The position numbers and the translations under genes were made by a program. The notes under the pieces were generated by a model. It was not told the origin of the DNA, did no database searches, and was given only the letters and a program-made list of their open reading frames with translations. This document shows, one piece after another, positions 33,806 to 41,393 of a stretch of 64,000 nt of DNA (the first letter of the stretch is position 1; every line of letters begins with the position of its first letter). Source of the DNA: Acidobacteriota bacterium (GTDB lineage: Bacteria > Pseudomonadota > Alphaproteobacteria > Caulobacterales > Hyphomonadaceae); contig JADJRB010000001.1 in the NCBI GenBank assembly GCA_016712445.1, positions 248,001-312,000 on the forward strand. Direction: 5' to 3'.

Positions 33806-34866
33806 TCAGGGCGGCCCCGTGGCCTCAGAGCCCGCAGCCGCCTCGAAAACGACCCCCGAAAGGCCGCTTTCGGCCGCCCAGGCGGTCAGCGGCGCCAGCC
33901 AGTCCCGGCAGAGCGCAAATGCCTCGCGCTCGGAGCGCGCCCGGATCGCCAGCACGCCGTCCGGCGTCACGCGGGCCGGCCGATGCCGGAACGCCGCCAC
34001 AAAGGCTCGGCAAGCCTCCCGGCCGCCCTCGACATGGCCGAGCACGGTCTCGGGATCGATCAGCAGCCCGCCGGGCGCCGTGGACGCCGAAAACAGCGCT
34101 GGGCCTGCCCCAGGCTCCCCCTGAACCGCCTCGGCGCTCTCCACAGGCGCTGCGCTCGCCGTCTCGCGCGCGAAGGGGGTAATCCTTGAGGGGGAAGAAT
34201 CCTTATTATGGGGGGAGGACAAAATGTCCGGGTTTTGGGACAAAATGTCCGGGTTTTCGGGCGCGCTTTTCACAGGCTTTCCACAGGCCCGATCGGGCAA
34301 GGCCGGGCGCGGTGCGAGGTCGCCGAAGGGCAGCTTTTCGCCGTCCGCGAGCCGGTCTGGAGCCTCAGCGGCCAGCACCGCCTCGAAGAGGGCCTCCTGG
34401 GCGGCGATGGCGGCCGCAGCGGGCCCGTGGCCCTCGTCGCGGCAGAGGCTGCGCAGGCAGCCGAACACGCGGCGCATGTTGTGCGGTGAAAGCGCCCCGC
34501 CGACGAGCCCGGCCGCCATCAGCGCCTTCGCTGCGCCCGCATGGCAGGCCCTCTGGGCGATCTTGACGGCCGCGGCCAGCGGCTCGACCCGTTCCAGCCG
34601 CAGCCGGTAGACGGCCGCCCGGCCGCGCCCGAGGGCTTCGAGATTTGCCGCACGAGCCCCTCGAGACGCGGATCGGCCACCAGGGCGGCGAGGATGCGGC
34701 GCGCGTGGCGTTCGGTGACGCCGGCGTGCAGCGCCAGGGAGAGCTGCGAGACCGTGGCGAGCCCCGTCTCGTCGTCGGCATAGGTGGCCAGCGCCTCGAG
34801 CAGGTCGCGCCGCCCGCCGGATTCCAGGGCGCACCGGCGCAGGGCTTCTCCGAGTTCAAAGCTCAT
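33806..34866 (-). pseudogene. O-like replication initiator, frameshifted
   Basis: The frame starting at 34866 encodes a winged-helix region: MSFELGEALRRCALESGGRR, then VSQLSLALHAGVTERHARRI and LEGLVRQISK. The continuation ALGRGRAAVYRLRLERVEPL lies in the -1 frame, joined only if about one base were added near 34636 (AAGCCC versus expected AAGGCCC). The second frame runs to 33806 and contains GGALSPHNMRRVFGCLRSLC and the repeated NPDILS peptides from the iterons. Role inferred from helix-turn-helix and internal iterons, as in lambda O. Whether the gene is dead or the base is missing through an error is unknown. Confidence 0.6.
34217..34257. repeat. Two 20-bp iterons, candidate phage replication origin
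   Basis: Two identical 20-base units, GGACAAAATGTCCGGGTTTT, at 34217-34236 and 34238-34257 (period 21). Each contains the dyad GGACA-AAA-TGTCC. An AT-richer, poly-G flank lies on one side (CCTTATTATGGGGGG). They lie within the O-like gene. Confidence 0.75.
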
Positions 34867-35029
34867 GAAACGGGCCTTTCGGGCATGGCAAAGCGTCCGG
34901 CGCCCGCGCAGGGCTCCGGCAAGGGTGGACAGGGTGGAAAATCAGCTCAGGCGGGCGTCAGGAGGTGTCGGATTGCTCCGTAGACTGAAAATCGCCCCAG
35001 CTGATCACGACGCCCTCGAAGGGCAGGCC

Positions 35030-35344
35030 TTACTGCAGCCGGAAGAACGCGAAGAACGCCTCGAGGCTGTCGAATCCGTCCGCAGCCGCGAAGCCGCGGG
35101 CCGCCTCACCCCGCAGCCAGCGCCGCTGGTCGAGGAGGATCGCACTCAGGGGCGGCGCCGGGATCAGCACGGTCTCGACGCGCGTGCAGACCGCCTCGCC
35201 GAGCTTGCGGCAGGCCTTCGTGCGCATCCCCGTGTAGATCTGCAGCCGGTCACCCGGCTTGCACCGCGCCCGCCGCCGGATCGTCTGCCGCTTCGTGCCG
35301 GCGAGAATCTTGTCCTGGAACACGGTGAAATTGAGCGCGACCAT
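35030..35344 (-). CDS. ASCH domain protein, probably truncated by a stop
   Basis: A 104-residue protein. ILAGTKRQTIRRRARCKPGD, then LQIYTGMRTKACRKLGEAVC is the ASCH pattern (G-T-K-x-x-T-R and G-D-x-L). The frame ends with FFAFFRLQ and TAA, but after the stop the same frame continues GLPFEGVVISWGDF to a TGA at 34958, which is the expected conserved C-terminus of this ASCH group. A premature ochre codon is therefore likely. Neighbouring phage genes overlap its start. ASCH proteins are thought to bind nucleic acid; the partner is unknown. Confidence 0.7.
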   Translation of the reverse strand: MVALNFTVFQDKILAGTKRQTIRRRARCKPGDRLQIYTGMRTKACRKLGEAVCTRVETVLIPAPPLSAILLDQRRWLRGEAARGFAAADGFDSLEAFFAFFRLQ

Positions 35345-35550
35345 CAGCCTTTCGCCTTTCCGCCCGGCGGGTTGGCGTTCACGTAGTCCACGAGCTGCGG
35401 ATAGAGCGGATGATCGCAGAGATCGACGCGGTACTTGTCTTCAGGGCCCGCGACCTCGGTCGTCAGCGTGACGACCGTCGAGACGGCCCGGCCGGGGATC
35501 TCTTTCGTGTTGAAGGCGATGGCGTAGGCCACGCCCTTGCGCTTTTTCAT
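35344..35550 (-). CDS. Small hypothetical phage protein
   Basis: A 68-residue protein starting MKKRKGVAYAIAFNTKEIPG, with VVTLTTEVAGPEDKYRVDLC and a basic end. Compact beta/alpha character, no motif recognised. GGAGGA lies about six bases before the ATG, a strong ribosome-binding site. The stop overlaps the ASCH gene start, so the two are probably translated together. Confidence 0.65.
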   Translation of the reverse strand: MKKRKGVAYAIAFNTKEIPGRAVSTVVTLTTEVAGPEDKYRVDLCDHPLYPQLVDYVNANPPGGKAKG

Positions 35551-35963
35551 GAACGCTCCTCCAAAGTGCACACCAGCTCGTGCACCCGCGCCGGCGCAAC
35601 CGCATCGGAGCCGTTGAACCAATCGAAGAAATCGGAAGGCCCGTGGTCACAGCTGTAGAGCGACCGGCGGCGAAGCCAGGTCACGAAATCGGTGAGGTAC
35701 CAACGCACCGTCTTGTGCGGATGCGCGAGAGTGTACCGGTTCCAGCACCAGTTACCGACCCACTCCTTAGAGCCGTGATAGCCCCACCGCCTGCCAGCAA
35801 GCCGGAGGTCCAGCTGCGCTGGATGCCTTCCGTCGAGTCCGTCAACAAAACGCGGCGCGGCGCGGCGGCACTGGAATTCGGCACTGCCGATACTGAGTGC
35901 CGGCGCGCCGTGCGCGAACAGACCATTGTCGGGGTCGTTGCAGGCGACATCGAGATAAAGCAT
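35547..35963 (-). CDS. Hypothetical phage protein
   Basis: A 138-residue protein, Trp- and Tyr-rich (RRWGYHGSKEWVGNWCWNRY, RWYLTDFVTWLRRRSLYSCD). The start ATG at 35963 has AGGAGG upstream; an adjoining GTG is a worse choice. No domain can be named. The aromatic-rich centre is unlike its neighbours and suggests a compact globular protein. Confidence 0.6.
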   Translation of the reverse strand: MLYLDVACNDPDNGLFAHGAPALSIGSAEFQCRRAAPRFVDGLDGRHPAQLDLRLAGRRWGYHGSKEWVGNWCWNRYTLAHPHKTVRWYLTDFVTWLRRRSLYSCDHGPSDFFDWFNGSDAVAPARVHELVCTLEERS

Positions 35964-36241
35964 CACCCCTCCTGCGGCGGCAGGACGCCGCCATAATCGA
36001 GTGTGAAGGCGCGCATGTCGGATTCGGCGCCGAGATAGACCGGCGGCATGCCGCCGCCCATGATCGAGAGATAGACCGTCCTTGTCCGGACGATCTCGGC
36101 GACCTCCTCGTCGCTCAGCTGCCAGGCCGAAACGAGCCCGCCCCGGTTGCGGTAGACGTGCAGGTCGCCGACCCGGTCCTCGTCGCCCGGCGGCGCGCGC
36201 ATAACCAGGTTCGCCCCGGTGATCTGTTTAGGTGTGGCCAT
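35963..36241 (-). CDS. Hypothetical phage protein
   Basis: A 92-residue protein starting MATPKQITGANLVMRAPPGD. Beta-rich middle (GDLHVYRNRGGLVSAWQLSD) and a conserved-looking VYLSIMGGGMPPVYLGA segment near the C-terminus. It overlaps both neighbours by a few bases. Small proteins of this layout occur in early regions of alphaproteobacterial phages. Function unknown. Confidence 0.65.
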   Translation of the reverse strand: MATPKQITGANLVMRAPPGDEDRVGDLHVYRNRGGLVSAWQLSDEEVAEIVRTRTVYLSIMGGGMPPVYLGAESDMRAFTLDYGGVLPPQEG

Positions 36242-36563
36242 TCTGACTCCTCCGGGCTTCCCGGATCGCCATCAGACGATCGACCGCCGTTTCCGGGGCG
36301 CCCATCGGCTCTTTCAGCCGCTGCAGGACAGACAGCGCGGCGAGCTGGCGCATCGGGATCTCGACCGCACCCAGCGCGACGGCCCGGGCCCTCACCGACA
36401 TTGAGATGTCGTAGTGATCACCCTGAAACCAGCTGCGCTTCAGGCCGAGCCGGTCAGCCATCGCGTGCAGCTCGTCGAAACTCTCGGCGATCATATGGCT
36501 CATCTTCATGCGGCCGAATTGGCCCATCGGCACGCGGTACATGTCGTCGACGTAGACGGTCAT
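36228..36563 (-). CDS. DUF4031 domain-containing protein
   Basis: A 111-residue protein starting MTVYVDDMYRVPMGQFGRMK. The sequence SHMIAESFDELHAMADRLGL, then GDHYDISMSVRARAVALGAV is the DUF4031 signature: an early VDD, a middle H-DELHAMA-LG and a HYD motif. The family is common in phages and mobile elements and has no proven function. It overlaps the Gp37/Gp68 gene by one base. Confidence 0.85.
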   Translation of the reverse strand: MTVYVDDMYRVPMGQFGRMKMSHMIAESFDELHAMADRLGLKRSWFQGDHYDISMSVRARAVALGAVEIPMRQLAALSVLQRLKEPMGAPETAVDRLMAIREARRSQNGHT

Positions 36564-37633
36564 CAGCTCACCTCCGGCCGGGCGTCGTGGATGACGCCGT
36601 CAAGCAAGCGGCCGGCAGCCTTCTTGCCGACGCGGTCCATCACCCGGGCCTGGTCTTCGCTGATATCATCCAGAGACCAGGCAAACTCACCGCGCTCGGT
36701 GAGGAAGCCTGCCTTCACACATCGCCGCAGCATGATCTCCGCCATGGGTGTACCTTCCACGATGTCATAGACCAGCGGCCCGTCTGTGTGATGCCGATAC
36801 TCGATCCACTCCCCCCATTGCTTGAAGAAAAAGGGCACGCCCGCCGCGGCGCACTGGTCGCGCAGGGACCGGAACCAATCGGGGTGCGACGGGCGCGCCT
36901 GCGGCCCGCTCTCGCCCCCGGCGATGACCCAATCGATCTTTGATGGTGAGCGGACCAGCGCATCAATGCCGGGCCGTTGAACGATCATCCCGCTCGAAAG
37001 GCAGTTGACTTCGGCGTCGCGAAATTGATCGCCCGCGTTGATTTGTGCGGCGACGGGGATGCGCGTCAGATCCACCGGCCCCAGCAGGGGCTCGCAGCTC
37101 AGGAAACGTTTTGCGGCGGGCACGGCCAGCAGGTGCGGGATGCGCCGGTCGGCTTCGGCCTGGTTCTCGACGGTCGTGCCGAGCCAGACGTTCGGCCATG
37201 GCCGTGTGTCCCACTCCCAGGGATGGTTCTCCCAGCAATTGAATGGCGGCAGCATCTTTCGGATGTTATGCGGCCGTTTGGTGAGCAAGAGCCAGATGAG
37301 TTCTGGCGTCGCATCGATCAGCGCCCAGAGTGCATCGCGCCAATGCGGCGGCACCTGGTTGTCGAACACGTCCGCAAGGCTCGCGCAGAACACCATCGGC
37401 GGGCGGCCATGCTTCGCGCGAAACTCCGCCGCCTGACGGTTCCACTTCAGCGGCTGGCGCCAGTTGTTCTCCGAGGTGCGCTTGCGGTTGCCCGCCCAGA
37501 GCTGCTCGCCCGGCCAGTAGCGCGAGGCCTGCGCCTCAGCATAGCAGTTGTCGCACGCGGGCGAGACCTTGGTGCAGCCGATCCACGGGTTGAAGGTGTG
37601 GTCGGCCCATTCGATGCGGGTTTCCTCAGCCAT
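36563..37633 (-). CDS. Phage Gp37/Gp68 family (DUF5131) protein
   Basis: A 356-residue protein starting IEWADHTFNPWIGCTKVSPA. The Cys cluster GCTKVSPACDNCYAE resembles a radical-SAM-like C-x(6)-C-x(2)-C and is the mark of the DUF5131/Gp37-Gp68 family. Other conserved parts are WLLLTKRPHNIRKMLP, VWLGTTVENQAEADRRIPHL, FLSCEPLLGPVDL and WVIAGGESGPQARPSHPDW. The activity is not established. Present in many phages and genomic islands. Confidence 0.9.
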   Translation of the reverse strand: MAEETRIEWADHTFNPWIGCTKVSPACDNCYAEAQASRYWPGEQLWAGNRKRTSENNWRQPLKWNRQAAEFRAKHGRPPMVFCASLADVFDNQVPPHWRDALWALIDATPELIWLLLTKRPHNIRKMLPPFNCWENHPWEWDTRPWPNVWLGTTVENQAEADRRIPHLLAVPAAKRFLSCEPLLGPVDLTRIPVAAQINAGDQFRDAEVNCLSSGMIVQRPGIDALVRSPSKIDWVIAGGESGPQARPSHPDWFRSLRDQCAAAGVPFFFKQWGEWIEYRHHTDGPLVYDIVEGTPMAEIMLRRCVKAGFLTERGEFAWSLDDISEDQARVMDRVGKKAAGRLLDGVIHDARPEVS

Positions 37634-37971
37634 CAGTTGGGCGCCTCCGAAGGGTCGAACGCTGGCAGGCCGGCGCCGAAGATCTCGACCTTCAGCGCCT
37701 TTAGAGCATGCGCAGCGGCATCGGGGCCGTCGATCAGTCCCGCCTTGGCGAGCCTTCCGGCAAGCATCATGAATCCGGTCGTCAGGACGCTGGCCGCGAG
37801 CATCTGCGACCGGTGCTGTTCGCAGCAGGTCTGCGGGAGCTGGGGCCCGATGCCGTCAATGAGCGCCAGAAGGAAGGCGCCTGCGGCGGCATCCAGTGCT
37901 TCGCTCGCTGGCCCGTCAGGCCGCTTGACCTTGTGGTCGAAATGCGCCGCGCGCCGCTTCGCCTCACCCAT
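37633..37971 (-). CDS. Hypothetical phage protein
   Basis: A 112-residue protein whose start MGEAKRRAAHFDHKVKRPDG lies in the repeated junction sequence. The rest is a helical domain with LLALIDGIGPQLPQTCCEQH and SVLTTGFMMLAGRLAKAGLI; the CCEQH group may bind metal. Translation is coupled to the upstream gene (ATGGGTGA overlap). Function unknown. Confidence 0.6.
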   Translation of the reverse strand: MGEAKRRAAHFDHKVKRPDGPASEALDAAAGAFLLALIDGIGPQLPQTCCEQHRSQMLAASVLTTGFMMLAGRLAKAGLIDGPDAAAHALKALKVEIFGAGLPAFDPSEAPN

Positions 37972-38269
37972 TGGCCACCTCCCGCTCCGCATGCGGAGCT
38001 TCCTCGCCATGAAATGGCAGCCAGCCGATCACGCGCCCGCGCCCAGCAGTGAAATGATCATGGCTCCAGCACCAGCCAGCGATCTCCCATTCGTCCACCC
38101 CGTCATTGTCGAAAGCGTTTGATCCGATCGTCCACGCCTCGGAGGCGTCATCGAGCGGATGGCGCGCATCCTCCTCGCTGTAGTCGACCAGCAGGCGAAG
38201 GATGCGCCCGTCACGCGGCGCGCTATCCAGCGGGCGCGCTGGCACTGCCGGAAATATGCCCTCACCCAT
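37964..38269 (-). CDS. Hypothetical phage protein, DUF551-like end
   Basis: A 101-residue protein starting MGEGIFPAVPARPLDSAPRD. The segment RPLDSAPRDGRILRLLVDYS, then WEIAGWCWSHDHFTAGRGRV and IGWLPFHGE resembles DUF551-type phage proteins that end in a GW-P element. Its end (REVANG) and start lie in copies of the junction repeat. Function unknown. Confidence 0.6.
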   Translation of the reverse strand: MGEGIFPAVPARPLDSAPRDGRILRLLVDYSEEDARHPLDDASEAWTIGSNAFDNDGVDEWEIAGWCWSHDHFTAGRGRVIGWLPFHGEEAPHAEREVANG

Positions 38270-38480
38270 TGGCCGCCTCCCGCGCTGCAATCATCGCGTC
38301 CGCCAACTCGAACGCGACCGAGGCGAACCGCCCGGCGATCTTGTTTCGATCGATGTAGACGCGCGCGTCTGTCCCGCAGAGACCCGCGAGCGCCTGCCCC
38401 GCAAACCAGTCCCGCAAGGACATGCCGGTGGAACCGGCTGTAGGGAACGCGGGGCCACCATCTTTTGAGCGTTCACCCAT
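38262..38480 (-). CDS. Small phage protein with GMSLRDWFAGQAL motif
   Basis: A 72-residue protein starting MGERSKDGGPAFPTAGSTGM. The pattern DGGPAFP-GMSLRDWFAGQAL followed by a helical tail ending in AAREAANG is found in many small phage early proteins of unknown role. It is bracketed by two copies of the junction repeat. Confidence 0.7.
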   Translation of the reverse strand: MGERSKDGGPAFPTAGSTGMSLRDWFAGQALAGLCGTDARVYIDRNKIAGRFASVAFELADAMIAAREAANG

Positions 38481-39066
38481 GAGCCGCCTCCCGCGCTGCC
38501 TGACGGTCGAGCCGCTCGACCTCGGCGAGGATCAGCGCCCCGGCCTTGATGCAGTTCTCGCGGTGCGTGCGCGGCTTGAACCAGGCCTGCGCCCACGGCC
38601 AGAGCCAGACGATCATCGCCTTGCCCGTGTCATGCAGGGCGCCCCAGAGCGCATAGCGCGCGGCGGCGCGGGCGAGCTGGCCCTCGGTGTAGCGATCGTC
38701 GGCCTCCGGCTGGAAGCCTTCCGCCTCGATCTGCCGCTTGCGCTCGAGGAGGATGTCCTCGGCCGCGTTCAGCGTCTCGGCCGGCGCGCCGCCCGGATCT
38801 CCGGAGGCGTCGAGCCAGAGCGCCAGCACCCCGTCCTCCGGGACCGGAAAATCCGCCGCGATCCAGAAGCCGGCGAGCGTGTCGCCGTCCTCCTGCAGCT
38901 GCCCCTCGAGATAATGCCGCCCGTCGCCGCACGGCACGAACAGGCCCTCCGGCGCGCGGCAGACCGTGTGCTGCCCGTCCGCCAGGCACGGGCCCAGCTC
39001 ACGCACGACGACCGTCTGGCCGGGTTTGAGTTCTGACAGGCGGGCCTGTCTCAGTCCTTCGGCCAT
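38473..39066 (-). CDS. Hypothetical phage protein
   Basis: A 197-residue protein. N-terminal half beta-rich (LSELKPGQTVVVRELGPCLA). C-terminal half contains ILLERKRQIEAEGFQPEADD followed by RYTEGQLARAAARYALWGAL, a combination frequent in phage early proteins. It also ends in the junction-type REAAHG. No biochemical function known. Confidence 0.65.
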   Translation of the reverse strand: MAEGLRQARLSELKPGQTVVVRELGPCLADGQHTVCRAPEGLFVPCGDGRHYLEGQLQEDGDTLAGFWIAADFPVPEDGVLALWLDASGDPGGAPAETLNAAEDILLERKRQIEAEGFQPEADDRYTEGQLARAAARYALWGALHDTGKAMIVWLWPWAQAWFKPRTHRENCIKAGALILAEVERLDRQAAREAAHG

Positions 39067-39557
39067 TCGAGCCTCCCTTGCTTGACCGCAGTGTCGATGT
39101 CGGAGATCCGCTCAAGCACCGCGAGCAGGCCGAGGCAGAGCGCGGCGGCGTCGGAGATCGCCGGGCGGATGTCGAAGTCGAGCCCGCCATCCCAGAAGCT
39201 CTCGGGGTATAGCGCGCGCAGGCGCGCGCCGTGGGCCGGATCGTTATAGTCCGGCGCCAGCGCAATGTCCGTGGACAGATGGCATTGGCCCAAGCGGAAC
39301 CACCAGCCCGGCAACAGGGCGCGCATGTACCCGCGCGCCGCATTGAAGTCGTGGACCGGCGGCCCGATGTCCCCGAAGCGTGGCCGGTTCGCCTCGGCGG
39401 CCGCGGCGTCGAACACGGCCTGCACCTGGGGCGAGACGTCGTACCAGCCCTGCGACAGGCGGCGGATCAGGCGCGCGCGCGTCCCCTTCCCCTCGAGATC
39501 GAGCGGCAGGATCTCGCGCAGCGGGTCGGCCTGCAGAATGAGGGAACCTTGGCCCAT
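39051..39557 (-). CDS. Hypothetical phage protein
   Basis: A 168-residue protein starting MGQGSLILQADPLREILPLD. Later segments are GTRARLIRRLSQGWYDVSPQ and MRALLPGWWFRLGQCHLSTD, then FDIRPAISDAAALCLGLLAV. The start shares bases with the GapR-like gene stop (TGATG). No family recognised; mixed alpha/beta. Confidence 0.6.
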   Translation of the reverse strand: MGQGSLILQADPLREILPLDLEGKGTRARLIRRLSQGWYDVSPQVQAVFDAAAAEANRPRFGDIGPPVHDFNAARGYMRALLPGWWFRLGQCHLSTDIALAPDYNDPAHGARLRALYPESFWDGGLDFDIRPAISDAAALCLGLLAVLERISDIDTAVKQGRLEWPKD

Positions 39558-39952
39558 CAGTCGCCCAGCGCCTCCATGTAGAGGTCGAGCATCATCTGCT
39601 TCTCGTCGCGCTCGGCCTCGTCGATCTTCCGTTGGCGGAGGGCCGCGCGCATCGTCGCCGTGTCGAAGCCCAGCGCCTTCGCCTCGGCGAACACTTCCTT
39701 GATGTCGTCGGCGAGGCCCTTCTTCTCCTCCTCGAGACGCTCGACCTTGGCGCAGAGCTGGCGCAGCTTCTCGCGCGTCGTGTCGTCCAGCTTGTGCTCG
39801 GCATGCGCCGCCGAGGTGCGTTTGCGTTGTTCCTTGTTGCTCACAGCCTTGCCTCTCCTCTCGAGCTTTTCTGCGACCTGCTTGAGCTGACCCTCGGTCA
39901 GCGTGACGGGCGCCATGCCGGGCCCGGTGATCGTGACGACGCCCCCGCTCAT
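39557..39952 (-). CDS. GapR-family DNA-binding protein (DUF2312) encoded by phage
   Basis: A 131-residue protein. The C-terminal 80 residues are a GapR/DUF2312 domain: TTREKLRQLCAKVERLEEEK, then LADDIKEVFAEAKALGFDTA and AERDEKQMMLDLYMEALGD. GapR tetramers bind overtwisted DNA ahead of replication or transcription in Caulobacter. This copy has an additional 50-residue N-terminal segment (MSGGVVTITGPGMAPVTLTE) not in the host protein. It sits in the early operon next to the zinc-finger gene. Confidence 0.88.
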   Translation of the reverse strand: MSGGVVTITGPGMAPVTLTEGQLKQVAEKLERRGKAVSNKEQRKRTSAAHAEHKLDDTTREKLRQLCAKVERLEEEKKGLADDIKEVFAEAKALGFDTATMRAALRQRKIDEAERDEKQMMLDLYMEALGD

Positions 39953-40308
39953 GGCGCGTCCCCGAACAGGCCCGGCGCCTTGTCATTTCCGCGCGCCGCC
40001 TTCTCGGCGATCACCCGCTCGAGCAGCGTCATCGCCTGGACGACCGACAGGCCGCGCGCCGTCATGACGACGCCGGCGAGATCGAAGCCCTTGCGGCATC
40101 CGGCCGCCGTGCAGCGCGCGCCCTGGTGATCGCTGCGCTCGGCGAGCGCGCCTTCGGTCTGGCAGGCCGGACAGGTCCAGCCCGCCCGGCTCGAGCCCTT
40201 CAGCCCGGCCGCCATCGCGGCCTCGCCGAACACGAGCTGGCGGCCGATCGCGCCGAGGCGGGCGCGCAGGTCCGGCAGGAAGCCGGCATGGGCGTGCGGC
40301 TTGGTCAT
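39949..40308 (-). CDS. Zinc-finger protein, primase CHC2-like
   Basis: A 119-residue protein. The core TCPACQTEGALAERSDHQGA, then RCTAAGCRKGFDLAGVVMTA and LSVVQAMTLLERVIAEKA, has a CxxC...CxxxxC arrangement and following helix typical of CHC2-type primase zinc-binding domains. No catalytic TOPRIM is present. A role in replication initiation is inferred from this and its position between GapR-like and GcrA-like genes. Confidence 0.65.
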   Translation of the reverse strand: MTKPHAHAGFLPDLRARLGAIGRQLVFGEAAMAAGLKGSSRAGWTCPACQTEGALAERSDHQGARCTAAGCRKGFDLAGVVMTARGLSVVQAMTLLERVIAEKAARGNDKAPGLFGDAP

Positions 40309-41393
40309 GCGCGCACGTCCGTCGCGACGCCGGCGCTGACGCGCTTGTGATGCTCACAATAGGTGCCACTGGCGGGTGCGCCGCAGGGCGCGATGCCGCT
40401 GGCGCCCGGCACGAGATAGGCGCAGGTGCCCGCCTCATGCGCGGGGACGCCGGAGGGTTTGACGCGCGGCGGCGTCACGGGCGCGGGCCGGGCATGTTCA
40501 CCGGCGCGCGAGGGACGTTCGCGCACCGTCACTTTAGGCACGGTCGTGCGCCCCGCGCGCGCGCCGTGGCGCAGCAGCTTCACCTCGCCCGGCTGGAAGC
40601 GCCAGCCGCCCTCCTCGCGTTCGATCGTCCAGCCGGTGCCTTTCAGCGCGGTGCGCACCGCAAAGACGTAGGAATTGACCGAGGTCTGGGCGACCTCTGT
40701 CTTGTGCAGCGACATCAGGGCGCGGTCGCTCAGGCGGGCGCTGTCGAGAAAGGCGCCGAGATAGCGCGCCGGAGATCCGGTGAGCCGCCCCTTCGCCGCC
40801 AGCACCGGCGCGAGCGGCGGCCAGCCATCCGCCCCCGCGTGAGCTTCGGCTTCGGTGCGCGCGGCGGCGCCGGCGGGATCGATCGCCGCCTGGGCGCCTT
40901 CGGAAATCACGCCGGACGGCGCCGGCGGCGGCGGGGGCAGCGGCTTGGAGCGCGCGGGCGGCACAGTCTCGTTGCGCGCAAACTGGACGGCTGGCATGCG
41001 CACATCGACATACGGCCCGTCCGGCGTCTCCCCGATCTCATAGACCGCCTCGACCCCCGGAAAGGTCACGCGATAGGACGGCCAGGGCAGCGACACGTTG
41101 AGGTGGCGCGTGTTGCCCTTGGTGCCGCAGGCATAGAGCTGGCGCACATTGAGCCCCGCCTTCGCGGCCTTTTGCAGGCGCACGGTCCCGGCGGCCGCGC
41201 CGGTCCCTTCCCAGAGGCTGACCCGGTCGCCGCGCTTCCAGCCGAGCGCGGTGTAAACGTCCGCCCACAGACAGATCACGGCAGACGGAACCGAAGCGCG
41301 CTTCGACTGCCTGGCCGAGACCTCGACGCCCGAGCGGGCGCCAGCAATGGCGATGGGGCGGAAATGGTCCGCCGAAAAGGATGTCTGGCTCAA
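40305..41393 (-). CDS. Phage protein with GcrA-like C-terminal motif
   Basis: A 362-residue protein. The N-terminal domain (VPSAVICLWADVYTALGWKR, GDRVSLWEGTG) looks like a beta-barrel DNA-binding unit. A proline-rich linker follows near residue 150, then a winged-helix-like segment LHKTEVAQTSVNSYVFAVRT. The C-terminus GTCAYLVPGASGIAPCGAPA-SGTYCEHH strongly resembles the tail of GcrA, the sigma-70 cofactor of alphaproteobacteria. The GcrA helix-turn-helix itself is absent, so this is not a GcrA orthologue. Confidence 0.6.
   Translation of the reverse strand: MSQTSFSADHFRPIAIAGARSGVEVSARQSKRASVPSAVICLWADVYTALGWKRGDRVSLWEGTGAAAGTVRLQKAAKAGLNVRQLYACGTKGNTRHLNVSLPWPSYRVTFPGVEAVYEIGETPDGPYVDVRMPAVQFARNETVPPARSKPLPPPPPAPSGVISEGAQAAIDPAGAAARTEAEAHAGADGWPPLAPVLAAKGRLTGSPARYLGAFLDSARLSDRALMSLHKTEVAQTSVNSYVFAVRTALKGTGWTIEREEGGWRFQPGEVKLLRHGARAGRTTVPKVTVRERPSRAGEHARPAPVTPPRVKPSGVPAHEAGTCAYLVPGASGIAPCGAPASGTYCEHHKRVSAGVATDVRA

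Larger units (their letters stand above)
37964..38499. repeat. Three copies of a gene-junction repeat
   Basis: The copies (37964-37990, 38262-38288, 38473-38499) read on the minus strand GCGCGGGAGGCGGC-(C/T)-(A/C)ATGGGTGA with few differences. Each one holds the end of one gene (..REAANG or a variant), its ribosome-binding site GGGAGG, and the start of the next (MGE). Spacings are 298 and 211 bases. Confidence 0.85.

Noticed and set aside
34217..34257. CRISPR-like array
   Set aside because: Only two units with a one-base gap; better explained as iterons.
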